This document shows, one piece after another, positions 63,753-64,000 of a DNA stretch of 64,000 nucleotides; position 1 is the first letter of the stretch; each line of letters opens with the position of its first letter. A program made the position numbers and the translations under genes. The DNA is from Sphingobacteriales bacterium 39-19 (GTDB lineage: Bacteria > Bacteroidota > Bacteroidia > Chitinophagales > Chitinophagaceae), in assembly GCA_001898465.1 (NCBI GenBank), contig MKTX01000007.1:1-64000 (forward strand), read 5' to 3'. The notes below the pieces were generated by a model. It worked only from the letters and a program-made list of their open reading frames with translations. It was not told where the DNA came from and made no database searches.

Positions 63753-64000
63753 ATGAAAATAAAAATTCACATTCTTGTATTTCTTTTTGCACTGGCTGCT
63801 ATTTCCTGCCATTCTAAAACAGAAACAAAAGAGGGGGCAGAAAATGCAGAAGATTTGCAATCCGTAAAAACTAATCCATATACCCGTTTAGATCAATCGC
63901 CGATGGATATGATCTACTATCCCGAAAATTATCCTATCCTTAGGATGAACCATGGCGATACGGTTCCTCTTATTGCCCGGGTAATTTATAGCCGACCCCA
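63753..64000 (+). CDS. DUF2911 family lipoprotein, partial
   Basis: The gene is cut by the right edge; 82 codons are visible. A lipoprotein-type leader (MKIKIHILVFLFALAAISC) precedes a charged linker and then DQSPMDMIYYPENYPILRM and ARVIYSRP, the same DUF2911 motifs as the preceding gene. It is a tandem paralogue with a different membrane fate: lipid anchored, where its neighbour is apparently soluble. Confidence 0.85.
   Translation, partial: MKIKIHILVFLFALAAISCHSKTETKEGAENAEDLQSVKTNPYTRLDQSPMDMIYYPENYPILRMNHGDTVPLIARVIYSRP

Noticed and set aside
1-64000. tRNA, rRNA, insertion sequences, prophage or defence system
   Set aside because: Intergenic gaps were read on both strands and coding frames checked; no transposase, integrase, tRNA-like cloverleaf or defence gene was recognised.

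Overview
The window looks like a chromosomal segment of a Bacteroidota bacterium, most likely Chitinophagales/Chitinophagaceae. This rests on four secreted proteases ending in type IX secretion (T9SS) type-A sorting domains, a SusC-type TonB-dependent receptor with an N-terminal carboxypeptidase-like plug domain, Bacteroidota-only families (DUF4286, 2TM domain, DUF2911, DUF4112, ribosomal protein THX), a split cobalamin-dependent methionine synthase, and many promoters of the form TTTG-N19/20-TAnnTTTG with no clear Shine-Dalgarno sites. No tRNA, rRNA, CRISPR array, insertion sequence or phage gene was recognised.

Layout. 1-3.8 kb: a lipoprotein gene cut by the left edge, whose 5' end carries an out-of-frame G11 tract; eno; a secreted protein with seven 60-residue propeller-like repeats. 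3.8-5.7 kb: a fused CrtYcd-type lycopene cyclase next to a membrane GT2 glycosyltransferase (carotenoid branch). 5.8-8.1 kb: MarR regulator and acyl-CoA dehydrogenase. 8.1-10 kb: a 40-residue ribosomal protein THX gene, HU, DUF4286 and exonuclease III. 10-14 kb: methionine synthase in two ORFs, preceded by a consensus promoter and a roughly 200-nt leader that can fold extensively. 14-22 kb, mostly minus strand: M1 peptidase, TPR protein, GH13 enzyme, DinB, deoxyhypusine-synthase-like protein, glutathione peroxidase and aldehyde dehydrogenase (ATGA overlap), then tadA on plus. 22-34 kb: housekeeping and stress genes (sod, pdxH, TlpA-like protein, typA, antiporter, M28 peptidase, rpiB) and an atpA standing alone.

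34-45.6 kb is a run of three exported metalloproteases: a matrixin-like metzincin and two adjacent M36 fungalysins, the second with a PA-domain insertion and seven Ig-like repeats. 45.6-49.9 kb is a minus-strand operon (TonB receptor, 2TM protein, secreted protein, membrane protein, small winged-helix regulator) with a 15-bp palindrome between the two promoter boxes. 50-57 kb holds radA, an outer-membrane barrel, nth, a small anti-sigma-like protein, a FtsB/DivIC protein and a large M43 protease. 57.5-64 kb is a plus-strand cluster: GH3/NagZ-beta-lactamase fusion, DUF4112, alpha/beta hydrolase, AcpH-like protein, and two tandem DUF2911 genes, the last cut by the right edge.

Overall the segment is chromosomal core plus a strong secreted-proteolysis component. 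The points most worth a second look are the structured metH leader, the G11 tract, the palindromic operator of the TonB operon, the terminator abutting the nth start codon, and the isolated atpA.
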